Assembly (NCBI RefSeq): GCF_003119115.1
Contig: NZ_CP022364.1
Span: 830,501 to 894,500 of the forward strand
Length of the DNA stretch: 64,000 nucleotides
Direction: 5' to 3'
Origin: Azospirillum sp. TSH58
GTDB lineage: Bacteria > Pseudomonadota > Alphaproteobacteria > Azospirillales > Azospirillaceae
The first letter of the stretch is position 1, and every line of letters begins with the position of its first letter. The notes below the pieces were generated by a model that ran no database searches, was not told where the DNA came from, and saw only the letters and a list, made by a program, of their open reading frames with translations. The position numbers were made by a program, and so were the translations under genes. Shown here one piece after another: positions 36,946-45,076 of this stretch.

Positions 36946-38097
36946 ATGATCTATCTCGACAACAACGCGACGACCCCGCTGGCGCCCGAGGTGCGGGAGG
37001 CGATGCTGCCGCACCTGTTCGGAGAGTACGGCAACCCCTCCAGCCCGCACGCCGCCGGCATGGCCGCCAAGCGGGCGGTGGGCGAGGCGCGCGCCCAGGT
37101 GGCGGCGCTGGTCGGCGCGAAGGCCGCGGACATCCTGTTCACCGCCAGCGCGACGGAGGCCAACCACACGGCCCTGCTCGGCACGCTGCGCGCCGTCGCG
37201 GCGGAGCGTTCGGAACGCCGCCACCTCGTCACCACGGCGGTCGAGCATCCCTCGACCCTCATGCTGGCCGGGGATCTGGAGCGGCAGGGCTGGCGGGTCA
37301 CCGTCCTGCCGGTGGACGGCAGCGGCACCATCGCGCTCGCCGACCTGCGCGACGCGGTGACGGCGGAGACGGCGCTGGTCTCCGTGATGTGGGCGAACAA
37401 CGAGACCGGGGCGATCCAGCCGGTCGGCGCCGCCGCCGACATCGCCCAGGCGCGCGGCGCCCTGTTCCACACCGACGCGGTGCAGGCCGCCGGGCGGCTG
37501 CCCATCCGGGTGGACGCGGTGAACGCCGACCTGCTGACCCTGTCCGCCCACAAGATGCACGGGCCGAAGGGCATCGGCGCCCTCTACATCCGCAAGGGCG
37601 TGCCCTTCGCCCCGCTGATCCACGGCCATCAGGAACGCCACCGCCGCGGCGGGACGGAGAATGTGCCGGCCATCGTCGGCTTCGGCGCCGCCGCCGGCCG
37701 CGCCGCCGCCACCGTGGCGGAGGCCGGCGGCATGGCGATCCTGCGCGACCGGCTGGAGCGCGGCGTGCTCGCCGCCTGGCCGGGCAGCCGGGTCAACGGC
37801 GAGGGGGCGGACCGCCTGTCCAACACCAGCAACATCCGCTTCGCCGACCCGCAAGGCCGCCCGCTGGACGCGGAGGAGCTGCTGATGCGGCTCGACCGCG
37901 CCGGCATCGCCGTCTCCATGGGGGCGGCCTGCGCCACCGGCGGCAACGAACCGAGCCACGTCCTGACCGCCATGGGCCTGTCCCCGGCGGAGGCGGCGGC
38001 CAGCCTGCGCTTCTCCCTCAGCCGCTACAGCACGGCGGAGGAGGTGGAATCGGTCCTCAACGAGTTTCCCGCGCTCTACGCGCGGATCGCGGCCTGA
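36946..38097 (+). CDS. Cysteine desulfurase, NifS/IscS-like (first copy)
   Basis: 383 aa. PLP-binding Lys in LSAHKMHGPKGIGALYI, early YLDNNATTPLAPEV, and MWANNETGAIQPV are all as in NifS. The catalytic Cys loop reads GAACATGGNEPSHVL instead of the common SACTSG/TTG form, but the Cys is kept. It differs from the nifS at the right edge (63133) and lies between nifZ genes and nifT. It probably supplies sulfur to nif-specific maturation; division of labour between the two copies is not known. Confidence 0.92.
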   Translation: MIYLDNNATTPLAPEVREAMLPHLFGEYGNPSSPHAAGMAAKRAVGEARAQVAALVGAKAADILFTASATEANHTALLGTLRAVAAERSERRHLVTTAVEHPSTLMLAGDLERQGWRVTVLPVDGSGTIALADLRDAVTAETALVSVMWANNETGAIQPVGAAADIAQARGALFHTDAVQAAGRLPIRVDAVNADLLTLSAHKMHGPKGIGALYIRKGVPFAPLIHGHQERHRRGGTENVPAIVGFGAAAGRAAATVAEAGGMAILRDRLERGVLAAWPGSRVNGEGADRLSNTSNIRFADPQGRPLDAEELLMRLDRAGIAVSMGAACATGGNEPSHVLTAMGLSPAEAAASLRFSLSRYSTAEEVESVLNEFPALYARIAA

Positions 38098-38142
38098 CAC
38101 CCGCAACCACGACAGCCAAACACACGACGACTGGAGAGTGAC

Positions 38143-38352
38143 ATGAAGGTGATGGTGCGCAAGGCCGGTGAGCAATACACGATCTACGTCGCCAAGAAGG
38201 ACCTGGAGGAGCCCATCACCGAGATGGAGAAGCCGGGCCTGTGGGGCGGCTGGATCAAGGTCGCCAACGGCTGGACGCTCGACCTGCCGGAAATGCCGGC
38301 GGACACCCGCCTGCCCATCACCGTCGAAGCCAAGAAGCGCGGCGCGGAGTGA
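38143..38352 (+). CDS. nifT: NifT/FixU family protein
   Basis: 69 aa. MKVMVRKAGEQYTIYVAKKDLEEPI, GLWGGWIKVANGW and a basic end match NifT/FixU, a small beta-rich protein in nif clusters whose loss has little effect on fixation in tested hosts. Ribosome site GGAGAG before the ATG. Confidence 0.93.
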   Translation: MKVMVRKAGEQYTIYVAKKDLEEPITEMEKPGLWGGWIKVANGWTLDLPEMPADTRLPITVEAKKRGAE

Positions 38353-38357
38353 CGGCC

Positions 38358-38642
38358 ATGGCCCTGACCCCGGAACGGATCGACGCCATCGCCGCCCTGG
38401 CCGGCAGACTCTTCGCGGACGGCACCCGGCTCGACAACGTCGTCCGCGCCGTGCGCGAGGCGCACCCGGACCTGTCCAACGTCACCGGGGCGCACGCCGC
38501 GGTGATGGCGGAGGACGCCTTCCGGGAGGAGCCCGGCTTCAACCTCTACCTCGTGGACGGCACCAACCATTGCTGGCTCATCACCAACAAGCCGGAGACG
38601 GCGACCGGCGTGGTGATCGCGCAACGGGACGAGGACGACTGA
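38358..38642 (+). CDS. Small nif-associated protein (possibly DUF6129 family)
   Basis: 94 aa. An N-terminal helical half (RIDAIAALAGRLFADG, DNVVRAVREAHPDL) and a C-terminal half with FNLYLVDGTNHCWLITNKPETATGVVIA. It starts six bases after nifT and precedes the DegT-like gene, so it is part of the nifB run. Proteins of this look are found next to nifT/nifB in other diazotrophs; the family label is from memory and tentative. Function unknown. Confidence 0.75.
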   Translation: MALTPERIDAIAALAGRLFADGTRLDNVVRAVREAHPDLSNVTGAHAAVMAEDAFREEPGFNLYLVDGTNHCWLITNKPETATGVVIAQRDEDD

Positions 38643-38655
38643 AAAGGATCGCGGA

Positions 38656-39831
38656 ATGACAATGCCCGAAGACGACGCGGAGCTTGGCGATTACATCCCG
38701 CTGATCGACCCTGACATTTCCGAGGCGGAGGTGGCGGTCATCAGCCGCATCCTCACCTCCGGCAGCCTCGGCGACGGGCGGATGACGGAGGGGTTCGAGC
38801 AGGCCTTCGCCGCCTGGCTCGGCCGCGCCCACGCGGTCGCGGTGTCCAGCGGCACCATCGCCACGCTGATGGTCCTCAAGGCCTACGGCATCGGGCCGGG
38901 GGACGAGGTTCTCTGCTCCCCCTTCGGCTGGCATCAGGTGCAGCACGCCATCGCGCTGGCCGGCGCGGAGCCGGTCTTCGTCGACATCGACTACTGGCAG
39001 CACACCATCAACCCGGCCAAGGCCGAGGCCAAGATCACCCCGCGGACCAAGGCCATCCTGGCCGGCAACGTCAACGGCCACCCCGCCCACTGGGACGAGC
39101 TGCGCGCGCTCGCCACCGACAAGGGGCTGATCCTGATCGAGGATTCGACGGAGGCGATCGGCTCCTCCTACAAGGGGAAGCTGGTCGGCGGCTTCGGCGA
39201 CTGCGCCATCTTCGACTTCTCCGAACCCGGCGTGCTGGTGACCGGCGAAGGCGGGATGATCGTCACCGACGACCGCAACCTCGCCCACCAGCTCCGCTAC
39301 CTGCGCCGCCGCGAGACGGAGCACCGCAACACGGTGGTCATCACCCGGACCATTCCCTTCCAGGCGGGCATGAGCAACATCACCGCCGCGCTGGGCCTCG
39401 TCCAGTTGAAGCGCCTGCCGGAGATCCTGGCGAAGCGCCGGGAGGTGGTCGGCTTCTACGAGGCGGCCATGGCGTCCTTCGAAGGCATCAAGCCACCCTA
39501 CAAGGGGCCGGGCGCCGACGACGTGCACCCGATGGTCTACGCCGTGCATCTCGGCACCCGCTTCACCGCGTCGGGGCGCAAGGCGGTGCTGGAGGATCTG
39601 GCCACCCACGAGGTGGAGGCGTCGGACTACGGGCAGGCGCTCTACACCCAGCAATATTACCAGGAGCGCGGCGCCAGCCGGGCCGACTGCCCGGTCTGCC
39701 AGAAGACGGTGGACCGCGTGCTGGCCCTGCCGCTGCACCACAAGGTCACCGCCGACGAAGTGCAGTTCATCGTGGACACGCTGAAGGACGCCACCGTCAA
39801 CACAGGGGCGGGCGCGGCGATCTATTTGTGA
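38656..39831 (+). CDS. DegT/DnrJ/EryC1-fold protein lacking the PLP lysine
   Basis: 391 aa, full length for the DegT/StrS aminotransferase fold (AVAVSSGTIATLMVLKAYGIGPGDEV; GNVNGHPAHWDEL; LILIEDSTEAIGSS). The segment that normally carries the Schiff-base Lys (FSFHxxKxLTTGEGG) reads IFDFSEPGVLVTGEGGMIVTD, so the lysine position is Gly. DNA at 39205-39250 confirms this. The enzyme therefore probably does not transaminate in the usual way; it may bind PLP non-covalently, use another residue, or serve as a structural partner. It has a CPVC pair (residues about 349-352) near the C-terminus. It lies within the nifB run. Confidence 0.85.
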   Translation: MTMPEDDAELGDYIPLIDPDISEAEVAVISRILTSGSLGDGRMTEGFEQAFAAWLGRAHAVAVSSGTIATLMVLKAYGIGPGDEVLCSPFGWHQVQHAIALAGAEPVFVDIDYWQHTINPAKAEAKITPRTKAILAGNVNGHPAHWDELRALATDKGLILIEDSTEAIGSSYKGKLVGGFGDCAIFDFSEPGVLVTGEGGMIVTDDRNLAHQLRYLRRRETEHRNTVVITRTIPFQAGMSNITAALGLVQLKRLPEILAKRREVVGFYEAAMASFEGIKPPYKGPGADDVHPMVYAVHLGTRFTASGRKAVLEDLATHEVEASDYGQALYTQQYYQERGASRADCPVCQKTVDRVLALPLHHKVTADEVQFIVDTLKDATVNTGAGAAIYL

Positions 39832-39857
39832 AACGCTTCCCCTTTCCCAGCGCAAAT

Positions 39858-39897
39858 CTCCTCCCCCGCCCAGCGGGGGAGGGCCAGGGTGGGGGCA
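39858..39897. repeat. Palindromic repeat, CTCCCCCGCC family
   Basis: CCTCCCCCGC-CCA-GCGGGGGAGG hairpin followed by GCCAGGGTGGGGGC, similar to the element at 58967-59006. It sits between the DegT-like and SIR2-like genes. Confidence 0.75.
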
Positions 39898-39920
39898 ACA
39901 GCCAGCCGAACGGGGTTAGC

Positions 39921-40799
39921 ATGACCGACACCGCCGTCCTCGACAGCACGGACACGGACACCATCGTCACCGAAATCGCCGCGGCGCTGAAGGCGCGGGG
40001 CGTGGTGCCCTATCTCGGGCCGGGCGCCTTCGCGCTGCTGCCGGAGGCCGACTGCCCGATCCCGCGCAATTCGCTGGAACTGGCCCAGCGGCTGAACGCC
40101 AAGGTCGCCGCGCCGGGCCGCATCCGCAGCCAGTTGACCGCCGTCGCCCAGTTCATCGAATCGCGCCGCCACCGCAAGACGCTGGACGGCATCCTGAACG
40201 AGATCTTCAAGCGCGAGGTCCCGGCGACGCCGGTGCACCAATGGCTGGCCACCCTGCCCGCCCCGCCGATGATCGTCGATGTCTGGTACGACAACACGCT
40301 GGACAGCCTGCTGACCGCCGATGCGGGGCGGAGCTGGGGCCAGATCCAGGGCCTGTCCCACCCGCAGGGCGTGGGCGAATGGGTGAAATACTACGCGCCG
40401 GGCGGGGCGGAGGTCGAAGCCGCCGCGGCGTCCGGCTGGGAGACCCTGCTCTACAAGCCGTCGGGCAGTGCGACGCCGTCGGGAAACTACCTGATTTCCG
40501 ACAGCGACTTTGTCGAGATCCTGACGGAAATCGACATCCAGACGCCGATCCCCGCCGTCGTGCAGGAACGACGGGCGGGCCGGAGCTTCCTCTATCTCGG
40601 CTGCCGCTTCGACCAGGAAATCCAGCGCACCTTCGCCCGCCAGATCGCCAAGCGCTCGTCCGACCGGCATTGGGCGGTGATCGAGGGCGAACTGTCGAAG
40701 AACGAGGCACGCTTCCTGGAGCTGCAGAACATCACCCGCCTCGACCTGCCCCTGGACGAGGCGGTCCGGCGGATCGGCGCAGCGATGGGGGCCAATTGA
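39921..40799 (+). CDS. SIR2-like domain protein in nif cluster
   Basis: 292 aa from the ATG at 39921. The N-terminal VVPYLGPGAFALL fits the nucleotide-loop (GAG-like) motif of SIR2-type Rossmann proteins, and VPATPVHQWLATLP, PPMIVDVWYDNTLDSLL and FLYLGCRFDQEIQRTFARQI follow the pattern of SIR2_2-type proteins (compare IVTTNYD-LLE and GYSLxDxD). The zinc-binding cysteines of classical sirtuin deacetylases are absent. Several SIR2_2 proteins are NADases in phage defence; this one is single and lies at the end of a nif block. Activity unknown. Confidence 0.72.
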   Translation: MTDTAVLDSTDTDTIVTEIAAALKARGVVPYLGPGAFALLPEADCPIPRNSLELAQRLNAKVAAPGRIRSQLTAVAQFIESRRHRKTLDGILNEIFKREVPATPVHQWLATLPAPPMIVDVWYDNTLDSLLTADAGRSWGQIQGLSHPQGVGEWVKYYAPGGAEVEAAAASGWETLLYKPSGSATPSGNYLISDSDFVEILTEIDIQTPIPAVVQERRAGRSFLYLGCRFDQEIQRTFARQIAKRSSDRHWAVIEGELSKNEARFLELQNITRLDLPLDEAVRRIGAAMGAN

Positions 40800-40820
40800 A
40801 GCAAGCGCGTTGCGAAGCTT

Positions 40821-40941
40821 CCCTCTCCCCTCCGGGGAGAGGGTGGCCCGGAGGGCCGGGTGAGGGGGGTGAGCTTGTGCCGGACGGTCCGCCACGCGCA
40901 ACCCCCTCACCCTAAACCCTCTCCCCGGAGGGGAGAGGGGA
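40821..40941. repeat. Two palindromic repeats in inverted orientation
   Basis: Copy one (40821-40887) has CCCTCTCCCC-TC-GGGGAGAGGG with GTGAGGGGGGTG and GCTTGTGCCGGACG downstream, like 6549-6610. Copy two (40900-40941) is the reverse (CCCCCTCACCC then CCCTCTCCCCGGAGGGGAGAGGG). It lies between convergent genes and can act as a two-way terminator. Confidence 0.85.
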
Positions 40942-40964
40942 CACTGAATGGGGACTGACTTCCC

Positions 40965-41597
40965 TTACGCCGCGACCGGGGTCGCCAGGGCGTCGATTTC
41001 CTGCTGGGCGGCCGCCAGCGCCTTGGCGCGGGCGTCCGGACCCATGCCGACGCCCTCGGCACGGATCACCGTCACGTCGGTGACGCCCAGGAAGCCCAGC
41101 ACGGTGCGCAGGAAAGCCTCCTGGTGGTCCAGGGCGCTCATCGCGGCGTTGGTCGAGTAGACGCCGCCGCGCGTCGAGGCGATGTAGACCTTCTTGCCGC
41201 CGGCCAGACCGACCGGGCCGGTCTCGGTGTAGCGGAAGGTGCGGCCGGCCTGGGCGATGCGGTCGATCCAGGCCTTGAGCTGGGTCGGGACCGTGAAGTT
41301 GTACATCGGGGCGCCGATGACCACGACGTCGGCGGCCAGGAACTCGTCGACCAGCGCGTCGGTCAGGGCCAGCTCCTCCTGCTGGCGGGCGGTCAGACCC
41401 TCCAGGTTGCGGAACTTCACGACCTGCATCAGCTCCCCGGTCAGATGGTCCGGCGGGGCGACGGTCAGGTCGCGGTGCGAGACCTCGGCGTCCGGGGTCG
41501 CCTGGCGCAGCGCCGCGACGATGGAGGCGGTGAGCTGGCGGGAAACGGAGGCGTCGCCCAGCGGGCTGGAGTCGATGCGAAGGATCTTCATGGTCAC
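40965..41597 (-). CDS. azoR: FMN-dependent NADH-azoreductase
   Basis: 210 aa (208 if the ATG at 41591 is used). Flavodoxin-like fold: MKILRIDSSPLGDASVSRQL, VVIGAPMYNFTVPTQLKAWIDRI and the GGVYS/FLG segments match AzoR, which binds FMN and reduces quinones and azo compounds with NADH. The divergent region holds no clear operator. It is not obviously tied to nitrogen fixation. Confidence 0.93.
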   Translation of the reverse strand: MTMKILRIDSSPLGDASVSRQLTASIVAALRQATPDAEVSHRDLTVAPPDHLTGELMQVVKFRNLEGLTARQQEELALTDALVDEFLAADVVVIGAPMYNFTVPTQLKAWIDRIAQAGRTFRYTETGPVGLAGGKKVYIASTRGGVYSTNAAMSALDHQEAFLRTVLGFLGVTDVTVIRAEGVGMGPDARAKALAAAQQEIDALATPVAA

Positions 41598-41740
41598 GTC
41601 TTCCTGTCCGGGAAGCGGGGCGCCGGTCCGGCACCGTCACCGCTTCGGTTTGTCTCGGGAGTGACCATAAGCCCGCTTACGCCAATCGATTGAGCCCCGA
41701 TTTCGCCAATCTTCGTTGCGCAAATCAGAACAATCTCTGG

Positions 41741-42508
41741 TCAGCGCACCCGATTGCCGCCCTTGAACACGACCATCTCGCCGCTCTTCATGACGGTCCA
41801 GTTCTCGTCACGGGTCAGGGGGCGTGTGGCGACCACCGTCACCACATCGTCGGGCGTCGTCTCCTTGGCGAAATCGACGCTCATGTCCTCGTCGATCAGC
41901 GTCGCCGGGCCGAAGGGAGCCTTGCGGGTCAGCCAGGCGAGGTTGGTCGCGCAGTGGCACCACAGGTACCGCCCGTCGCTGAGCAGCATGTTGAAGACGC
42001 CCAGCGTGCCGAGGTCGGAGGCGAGGTCGCGGATCAGCCGCATCAGGGCGCCGCTGCTCTTGGGCGGCTCCGGATACTGCATGCGGATCTGGTCGAGCAG
42101 CCAGCAGAAGGCGTGCTCGCTGTCCGTCGTCCCGACCGGCTCGTAGAAGGTCAGCGTCTGCTCCTTGATCCCCTTGAGCTGGCCGTTGTGGGCGAAGGTC
42201 CAGACGCGCCCCCACAGCTCCCGCGTGAAGGGATGGGTGTTCTCCAGCGACACCCGGCCGCGGTTGGCGCGGCGGATGTGGGAGATCACCACGCAGGACT
42301 TGATGGAATAGCTGCTGACCAGCCGCGCGATCTCCGACTCGCAGCTCGGCGCCGGGTCGTGGAAGGTGCGGCAGCCCTTCCCTTCGTAGAAGGCGATTCC
42401 CCAGCCGTCGCGATGCGGACCGGTCTGCCCGCCGCGGCGCATCAGGCCGCGAAAGCTGAAGCAGATGTCCGTGGGCACGTTGGCGCTCATGCCCAGGAGT
42501 TCGCACAT
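41741..42508 (-). CDS. Class II glutamine amidotransferase, YafJ type
   Basis: 255 aa from the ATG at 42508, so that Cys2 becomes the N-terminal nucleophile ([19 protein letters not shown]). [16 protein letters not shown] and [24 protein letters not shown] and EHAFCWLL match the Ntn glutaminase domain of YafJ-like proteins. The longer frame to 42547 would hide Cys2, which is why 42508 is used. Substrate unknown; it probably hydrolyses a glutamine-type amide or a gamma-glutamyl compound. Confidence 0.88.
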   Translation of the reverse strand: MCELLGMSANVPTDICFSFRGLMRRGGQTGPHRDGWGIAFYEGKGCRTFHDPAPSCESEIARLVSSYSIKSCVVISHIRRANRGRVSLENTHPFTRELWGRVWTFAHNGQLKGIKEQTLTFYEPVGTTDSEHAFCWLLDQIRMQYPEPPKSSGALMRLIRDLASDLGTLGVFNMLLSDGRYLWCHCATNLAWLTRKAPFGPATLIDEDMSVDFAKETTPDDVVTVVATRPLTRDENWTVMKSGEMVVFKGGNRVR

Positions 42509-42583
42509 GGATCGGCCCCCATCGCTGGATTGTCGGGTGTCAGACAAGTCGGGGGCAAACCTACGACAGTCCGGCGCGTCCCG

Positions 42584-43012
42584 TCACCCCTTTGCGGGTG
42601 GTGGGCAGGGCGGCATCCCGGCGCGGGTGCAGCCCTCCAGCCTGCCCTCCGGCGCCCCGGCGGCCAGCCCGATCCAGGCGTCGACCCGCTCCGCCTCGAA
42701 ACCGCAGTCGCGGCGGTCGCCCACCTGCATCAGCGGGCGGCGGATCAGCAGCGGCGTCTTCAGCATCAGCGCCAGGGCGGCGGCCTCGTCCAGCGCGTCC
42801 GGATCGACCTCCCCGCTCTTCACCGCCGGGGCGCTGCGGTTGAACCAGTCGGCCACCGGGCGGTCGCCGAAGAAGGGGCGCAGGCTGTCCGCCGTCCAGG
42901 GCTCCGACAGCAGGTCGCGGGCGTGGACGGTGTGCCCGGCCTCCGCCAGCAGCGCCTTCTGGCGGTTGTTGCCGGCGCAGCCGGGCTTTTCGAAGAAGAT
43001 CACGTCGGCCAT
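42584..43012 (-). CDS. ArsC-like nitrogenase-associated protein
   Basis: 142 aa from the ATG at 43012. Thioredoxin-fold ArsC/Spx relative: VIFFEKPGCAGNNRQKALLAEAGH carries a single Cys (CxxN) in place of a CxxC pair, and KTPLLIRRPLMQVGDRR matches the ArsC/Spx end. A family of such proteins is known from nif/dra neighbourhoods as 'nitrogenase-associated protein'. It begins eight bases after the draG stop, so it is cotranscribed with draTG. Role unknown. Confidence 0.85.
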   Translation of the reverse strand: MADVIFFEKPGCAGNNRQKALLAEAGHTVHARDLLSEPWTADSLRPFFGDRPVADWFNRSAPAVKSGEVDPDALDEAAALALMLKTPLLIRRPLMQVGDRRDCGFEAERVDAWIGLAAGAPEGRLEGCTRAGMPPCPPPAKG

Positions 43013-43020
43013 GGTCGAAG

Positions 43021-43914
43021 TCACCCCTGCTTGAGCGCCGGAGAGCGGGCGAGCAGCCCGTCCACCTGGGCGCAGATTTCGTTGTAGACGTCGCGGTCGA
43101 GCTTGCGCAGCCAGCGCGGCGGGATGGTCTCCACCCCGTAGGTGGCCCCGGCCAGCATGCCGGCGATGGCGCCCGTCGTGTCGGCGTCGCCGCCCTGGTT
43201 GACGGTCTCGACGACGCAGGATTCCACGGAATCGGTCTGGAAGTAGTAGTGCATGACCGTCTGCATCGTATCGACGATGTAGGCGGTGGACAGGCCCCGG
43301 TAGGGCTGGAACTTGAACTGCCGGTGCTTCGCGATGAGCTTGTTCGATTCGTCGCGCACGTCGCGCACGCCGCCGCCCAGCACCAGACGGCGCACCATGT
43401 GGCCGAGCGTCAGGGTCGCCGCGTCGGACATGGCGTTGCAGTGGGTGATGTGCGCCTGCTCCACCGTCCAGCGCTCGAAGGCCGCGTCGTCGCCCAGCGT
43501 CGCCAGCGCGACCGGCAGGTTGCGCATCGCCGCCCCGTTGCCGGCGTGATACTCGCTCTCCGGCTCCGACAGGGTGCCGTGCATGATGAAGCGGCGGATG
43601 CCGCGCCGTGTCGTGTCCCCGACATCGACGGGAACGCCCTTCAGCCAGATGGCGAACTCCTCCGCCGCGCGGCGGGCGTCCCACTCCGGGGCGGCCAGGA
43701 TGGCGCGGCCGAGATGGATCGACATCTCGGTGTCGTCGGTCACCTGCCCGGCGGGCAGCTTCAACCAGCCGCCCCCCTTGATGTGCTTGTGCACGCCGTA
43801 CTGGTGGGCGATCTCGCCCTTTGTCAGAAACTCGACGGTGGCGCCCAGCGCGTCGCCGCAGGCCAGCCCGAGATAGGCGCCCAGCGCGCGTGAGCGGATG
43901 GAATGGTCAGTCAT
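43021..43914 (-). CDS. draG: ADP-ribosyl-[dinitrogen reductase] hydrolase DraG
   Basis: 297 aa. Dinuclear Mn-binding motifs are visible: GLACGDALGATVEFLTKGEI, VTDDTEMS near residue 60, and QGGDADTTGAIAGMLAG near 245. DraG removes ADP-ribose from Arg101 of NifH and reactivates nitrogenase when light, energy or nitrogen status allows; it is held away by PII-AmtB. It follows draT by 27 bases. Confidence 0.97.
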   Translation of the reverse strand: MTDHSIRSRALGAYLGLACGDALGATVEFLTKGEIAHQYGVHKHIKGGGWLKLPAGQVTDDTEMSIHLGRAILAAPEWDARRAAEEFAIWLKGVPVDVGDTTRRGIRRFIMHGTLSEPESEYHAGNGAAMRNLPVALATLGDDAAFERWTVEQAHITHCNAMSDAATLTLGHMVRRLVLGGGVRDVRDESNKLIAKHRQFKFQPYRGLSTAYIVDTMQTVMHYYFQTDSVESCVVETVNQGGDADTTGAIAGMLAGATYGVETIPPRWLRKLDRDVYNEICAQVDGLLARSPALKQG

Positions 43915-43941
43915 GGGCCGGATCTGTCCCGTGATCGGTTG

Positions 43942-44829
43942 TCAGAGAAGCGACACCCCCACCCTGTAATCCCCGCCGACGACCAGATACTCGCCCTCCC
44001 CCTTGAAGGGGTAGCGGGGCAGGATGTCGCGGAAGAAGACCACCTTGGTGAGCGGCACCCAGGTTTCGAGGATGTAGTCCCCGAACTGGCCGGCGATGTC
44101 GCGCTCGATGGAAAAGGAGCTGAGGTTGTTGAGGCGCAGGACCGCCGTGCGCTTGTCGGGGCGCGCGACGATGTGGTGCTCCTCGAAATCGTTGACGCCG
44201 CGGTAGAGCCGGATGTGGCTGGCGCGCGACGGCATCGGCGCGTCCGGCCAGCCGCGGCGCATCCACCACTGGCAGTATTCGTACAGCAGGTCGAGCTGCA
44301 GGTTGATGTTGTTGTTGTGGAAGCGGGTGGAGACCTTCTCCTCGCCGTAGAGCCGCCACGCGTCGGAGGCGAAGCGGAGGATCGGTTCCTTGTGATAGGT
44401 GGGCAGCAGGCCGAACCGGCTCTCCACCCAGCCCTTCAGCACCGCCCCCTCGGCGTTGTTGCTGTCGAACAGCCACCCCTTCAGCAGGCGCAGATAGCTG
44501 GCGCGGTAGCGCCGCCGCCCGTCCGCGCCCTCGGCGCCGGAGAAGTCCGGGTTCAGCCCGAAGGTGAAGGCCATGTAGTGCTGGAAGATGTCGGCGGCGA
44601 TCAGGCTGTTCGGGCTCTCATCAAGCGCCTCGAACAGCACGGCGTGTTCGCTGCGCGTGCCGCCGATGCGCAGGCGCCGCGGCTCGTCGTTGAAGGCTTC
44701 CGCGCAGAGCGCTTCCGCCGTCACGTTCAGCAGGTTGGTGCGATGCGCCTTCAGCGCGAGCGGCGAATCCGGATCGATCAGCCGCCCCCGCGCATCCCTC
44801 AAGCCACCGCTCGCCAAACCGTCCGCCAT
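43942..44829 (-). CDS. draT: NAD+-dinitrogen-reductase ADP-ribosyltransferase DraT
   Basis: 295 aa. Contains HIRLYRGVNDFEEH, a core of the DraT family, and the long helical N-half (LLNVTAEALCAEAFNDEPRRLRIGG). DraT moves ADP-ribose from NAD+ to NifH Arg101 upon ammonium or energy limitation. It is transcribed away from nifH, 1.85 kb apart, matching the published A. brasilense arrangement. Confidence 0.97.
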   Translation of the reverse strand: MADGLASGGLRDARGRLIDPDSPLALKAHRTNLLNVTAEALCAEAFNDEPRRLRIGGTRSEHAVLFEALDESPNSLIAADIFQHYMAFTFGLNPDFSGAEGADGRRRYRASYLRLLKGWLFDSNNAEGAVLKGWVESRFGLLPTYHKEPILRFASDAWRLYGEEKVSTRFHNNNINLQLDLLYEYCQWWMRRGWPDAPMPSRASHIRLYRGVNDFEEHHIVARPDKRTAVLRLNNLSSFSIERDIAGQFGDYILETWVPLTKVVFFRDILPRYPFKGEGEYLVVGGDYRVGVSLL

Positions 44830-45076
44830 CGCGCTCTCAAATCCACAATTCTTTCATGGATACAGCGAACCGGCGCGTCCGCCAAGGGGCCGCGTCACCG
44901 CAGGGCGAGGTCATCCGCGCGACAAGACATTTCGAATTCGAAAACAATTCGATTAAACAGCCGAAACAACTTTTGGCTTACTCCAAATATCTTAAAAATA
45001 TCCGTTTGAACGAATAGCTGGACGACACCATAGTTGATCAAACAGGTTCCAAGGCACCGCAAGACGAGGCAAGGCC

